Assembly (NCBI GenBank): GCA_002338505.1
Contig: DDIK01000025.1
Coordinates: 1 to 8,331 of the forward strand
Length of the DNA stretch: 8,331 bases
Direction: 5' to 3'
Source of the DNA: Bacteriovorax sp. UBA1852
GTDB taxonomy: Bacteria; Bdellovibrionota; Bacteriovoracia; Bacteriovoracales; Bacteriovoracaceae
In this document: positions 7,166-8,331 of the stretch, piece by piece
Position numbering within the stretch: position 1 is the stretch's first letter
Layout of the letters: each line of letters opens with the position of its first letter
The notes under the pieces: model-generated
Told to the model about the DNA's origin: nothing
Database searches by the model: none
Seen by the model: only the letters and a program-made list of their open reading frames with translations
Made by a program: the position numbers and the translations under genes

Positions 7166-7345
7166 ATGGCAAAAGATAAAGGCGTTCCTCCCTTTGTCAT
7201 TTTCTCAGATAAAACTCTCAAGGACCTAAGTGTTAAGAAACCTAAGAGTCATGATGAGTTTCTTGATGTTTACGGAATAGGTAAGAGTAAGTGTGAAAAG
7301 TATGCTGATACTTTTTTGAGTCTTATTGGTGAGCATTCAGCTTAA
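7166..7345 (+). pseudogene. Detached 3' end of recQ (HRDC fragment), right direct repeat
   Basis: An ATG-led frame encodes 59 residues identical to RecQ 548-606, covering most of the HRDC nucleic-acid-binding domain but lacking its first helix and the whole helicase. DNA identity to 6018-6197 is 173/180, with only synonymous changes, so this piece diverged while still part of a working recQ. It has no usable ribosome site (CCTTTCCTG precedes ATG). A longer frame from a TTG at 7109 would have to run through the terminator hairpin. It is most likely a non-expressed remnant, perhaps the displaced tail of the resident recQ. A short T8 tract follows at 7361-7368, with only AT pairing upstream. Confidence 0.88.
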
Positions 7346-7515
7346 AATTCAATTAAGCAATTTTTTTTAATATTCACAGGAATTAGCAAGAATCTTATCT
7401 TCTTCTTAAGAGAAACAAGTATTGAATTATCATTTACGACTTCTATTGTGATATTTGCTTTCGTATACGACGAGAAAGTATGTTTATTCCTTTCATAGAT
7501 GTATTTTTTACAAAT
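7342..7515 (-). pseudogene. Possible minus-strand coding remnant, start missing
   Basis: On the minus strand a frame of 57 sense codons is open between a TAG (7518-7516) and a TAA (7344-7342). It has no ATG near its beginning. The translation (ICKKYIYERNKHTFSSYT and onward, ending KKNCLIEF) has a believable alternating hydrophobic pattern, and the stop overlaps that of the detached recQ tail, as a convergent neighbour would. Upstream, the same frame continues beyond the TAG for 16 further codons. It may be the end of a decayed gene that once faced recQ, or chance. Nothing else is seen between 7346 and 7571. Confidence 0.22.
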
Positions 7516-7571
7516 CTATTCACAGTAAATGATGTTTAATGCTACTAATTTTTTATCTTTTGGAGGAATTT

Positions 7572-8003
7572 ATGAAAAGTCTTTTAATATTAGCTCTTAC
7601 TATTGCATCAATCTCATCATCTGCGGAAACACTAGATGACTTTACTGGCGAGTTCAGCCTTTTAAAGACTAATAGAAATAGTAAAATTGAGTGCGAAGAA
7701 AGCCTTATTATAGTTAATAATGATGGTGTAGGAATTCTAGCTAATGATGTGGATTTCACCCTTGGTAAACAAGTAATAGACAAGAAGAGATTTGTTATTA
7801 GTTCAAAATTCAATAATACATTTACTAGAAAGAGATATAAGAAGACTTTCTTTAACAGAAGTGGAAAATATCAGGGCTCACATTATATAGCACTTCTTGA
7901 CGGAGAAGGATTTGTCGGCCCAGTTGGAACAGACCTCTTTTTTGAGTATTCAGATCAAGATGGCATTCAAAGCGAATGTTACTACGATAGAATTGAAGAA
8001 TAG
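7572..8003 (+). CDS. Small exported protein of unknown function
   Basis: From the ATG at 7572 this is a 143-residue protein with a signal peptide (MKSLLILALTIASISSSA), probably cleaved before Glu19. The mature chain is about 125 residues, beta-rich in appearance, with two Cys (41 and 136) that could form one disulfide joining its ends, a basic patch around 84-91 (TRKRYKK) and an acidic C-terminus. I do not recognise the family. An in-frame ATG at 7539 would put 11 residues before the signal peptide; GGAGGA at 7562-7567, 4 nt before the 7572 ATG, settles the start. It is a stand-alone gene: 226 bp separate it from the recQ remnant, and a minus-strand pseudogene converges from the right. Confidence 0.78.
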   Translation: MKSLLILALTIASISSSAETLDDFTGEFSLLKTNRNSKIECEESLIIVNNDGVGILANDVDFTLGKQVIDKKRFVISSKFNNTFTRKRYKKTFFNRSGKYQGSHYIALLDGEGFVGPVGTDLFFEYSDQDGIQSECYYDRIEE

Positions 8004-8077
8004 ACAAGGCAGTGGTCGATATCGATAAATGATAACTGTAGTGAGATAGAAACGAGAATTCTTCTAACTAACTATCT

Positions 8078-8331
8078 TCAAAAAGCTGGCTCAAGCCCTG
8101 AGCCAGTATTATAAAGAACTTCTCTTTCATAAGTAGTAAGAACTTTCTTCCAAAACCCAAGAGCATCTATACGACCCGTAAAATGAGTCACATCTCCGCT
8201 GTTGGTCCACCGTTAAAATCCTATGATGCAGGAGCGCTATTATTAACATCGAGATTAATCGTATCTGTTGAACTATTGTGAGTTGTGATCACATGATACC
8301 AAGTATCGTTTGCAACTGAAATTGGAAAAGA
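8078..8331 (-). pseudogene. Broken LamG/concanavalin-like domain, C-terminal end
   Basis: On the minus strand, frame one from the window edge encodes 36 residues including VANDTWYHVITTHNSST and INLDVNNSAPAS, then stops at TAG (8223-8221). Past that stop the same frame gives DFNGGP. A second frame takes over between 8211 and 8198 and reads SGDVTHFTGRIDALGFWKK, continuing to LYNTGSGLEPAF and TGA at 8080-8078. The pattern (WYHV, INL-VN, GGP, FTGRID-LGFWKK-LT, LYN-G-GLE) is that of a LamG-like jelly-roll domain, usually carbohydrate-binding in large secreted proteins. One nonsense codon and one frameshift within about 25 bp mean it cannot be read through, so it looks like a decayed gene continuing beyond the right edge. 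A sequencing error would explain the shift but not the TAG. Confidence 0.65.
8080..8106 (-). terminator. Terminator-like hairpin inside the end of the LamG pseudogene
   Basis: CTGGCTCA and TGAGCCAG (8 bp, perfect, loop of 5) occupy 8086-8106. Read on the minus strand the stem is followed by CTTTTTGA, giving a T5 tract that runs into the TGA stop codon. It therefore fits an intrinsic terminator for the minus-strand gene, built from its last codons. On the plus strand it is followed by TATTATAAAG, a poorer terminator for the gene at 7572. Confidence 0.55.

Noticed and set aside
7109..7345. A 78-codon frame from a TTG that fuses 19 residues to the recQ tail
   Set aside because: The first part is just the translated terminator hairpin and its flank, there is no ribosome site, and only the recQ-derived 59 codons show coding character. 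It is treated as a remnant.
7539..7571. Longer start of the small exported protein at 7539
   Set aside because: It would place 11 residues before an ordinary signal peptide, and the strong GGAGGA at 7562-7567 is positioned for the ATG at 7572.
7553..7813. An 86-codon minus-strand frame opposite the small exported protein gene
   Set aside because: It lies antisense to a gene with a signal peptide and strong ribosome site, has no ribosome site of its own and shows no domain; it is a shadow frame.

Overview
The window is AT-rich bacterial DNA, densely coding and with short intergenic gaps. Start codons include TTG, and exported proteins of unknown function are common. Low GC, many small signal-peptide proteins, a Uup-type ABC-F protein and a LamG-like C-terminus make a Bdellovibrionota/Bacteriovoracaceae-like predator or a similar marine bacterium a reasonable guess. 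This is inference; nothing in the window fixes the taxon.

Layout. Positions 1-1854 hold a plus-strand run of three genes separated by 9-16 nt: the 3' part of a gene entering from the left edge (3-815), an exported DUF3047-like protein (832-1488) and a small membrane protein (1498-1854). Converging on it, only 3 bp away, is a minus-strand Uup-like ABC-F ATPase (1858-3738). A 74-bp divergent region (3739-3812) carries back-to-back extended -10 promoters so close to both start codons that both mRNAs may be leaderless. Then come a cytoplasmic protein of unknown function (3813-4316) and a complete recQ helicase gene (4377-6197, TTG start).

The most notable structure follows. The last 59 codons plus stop of recQ (6018-6197) occur again at 7166-7345. 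The copies differ at seven positions, all synonymous third bases, including TAG versus TAA stops. Between them lies a self-contained unit: a promoter-like sequence, an exported four-cysteine protein (6361-7017) and a strong hairpin (7136-7161) that ends four bases before the second copy begins. This looks like an insertion at the 3' end of recQ that supplied its own recQ tail and displaced the resident one. No recombinase is present.

To the right are a possible minus-strand coding remnant (7342-7515), a small exported protein with a strong ribosome binding site (7572-8003) and, on the minus strand, a LamG/concanavalin-like C-terminus broken by a stop codon and a frameshift (8078 to the window edge). 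The last of these is not an uninterrupted ORF and is seen only by joining two frames. Together the stretch right of recQ looks like an accessory, turnover-prone area beside housekeeping genes. No tRNA, rRNA, CRISPR array or transposase was seen.
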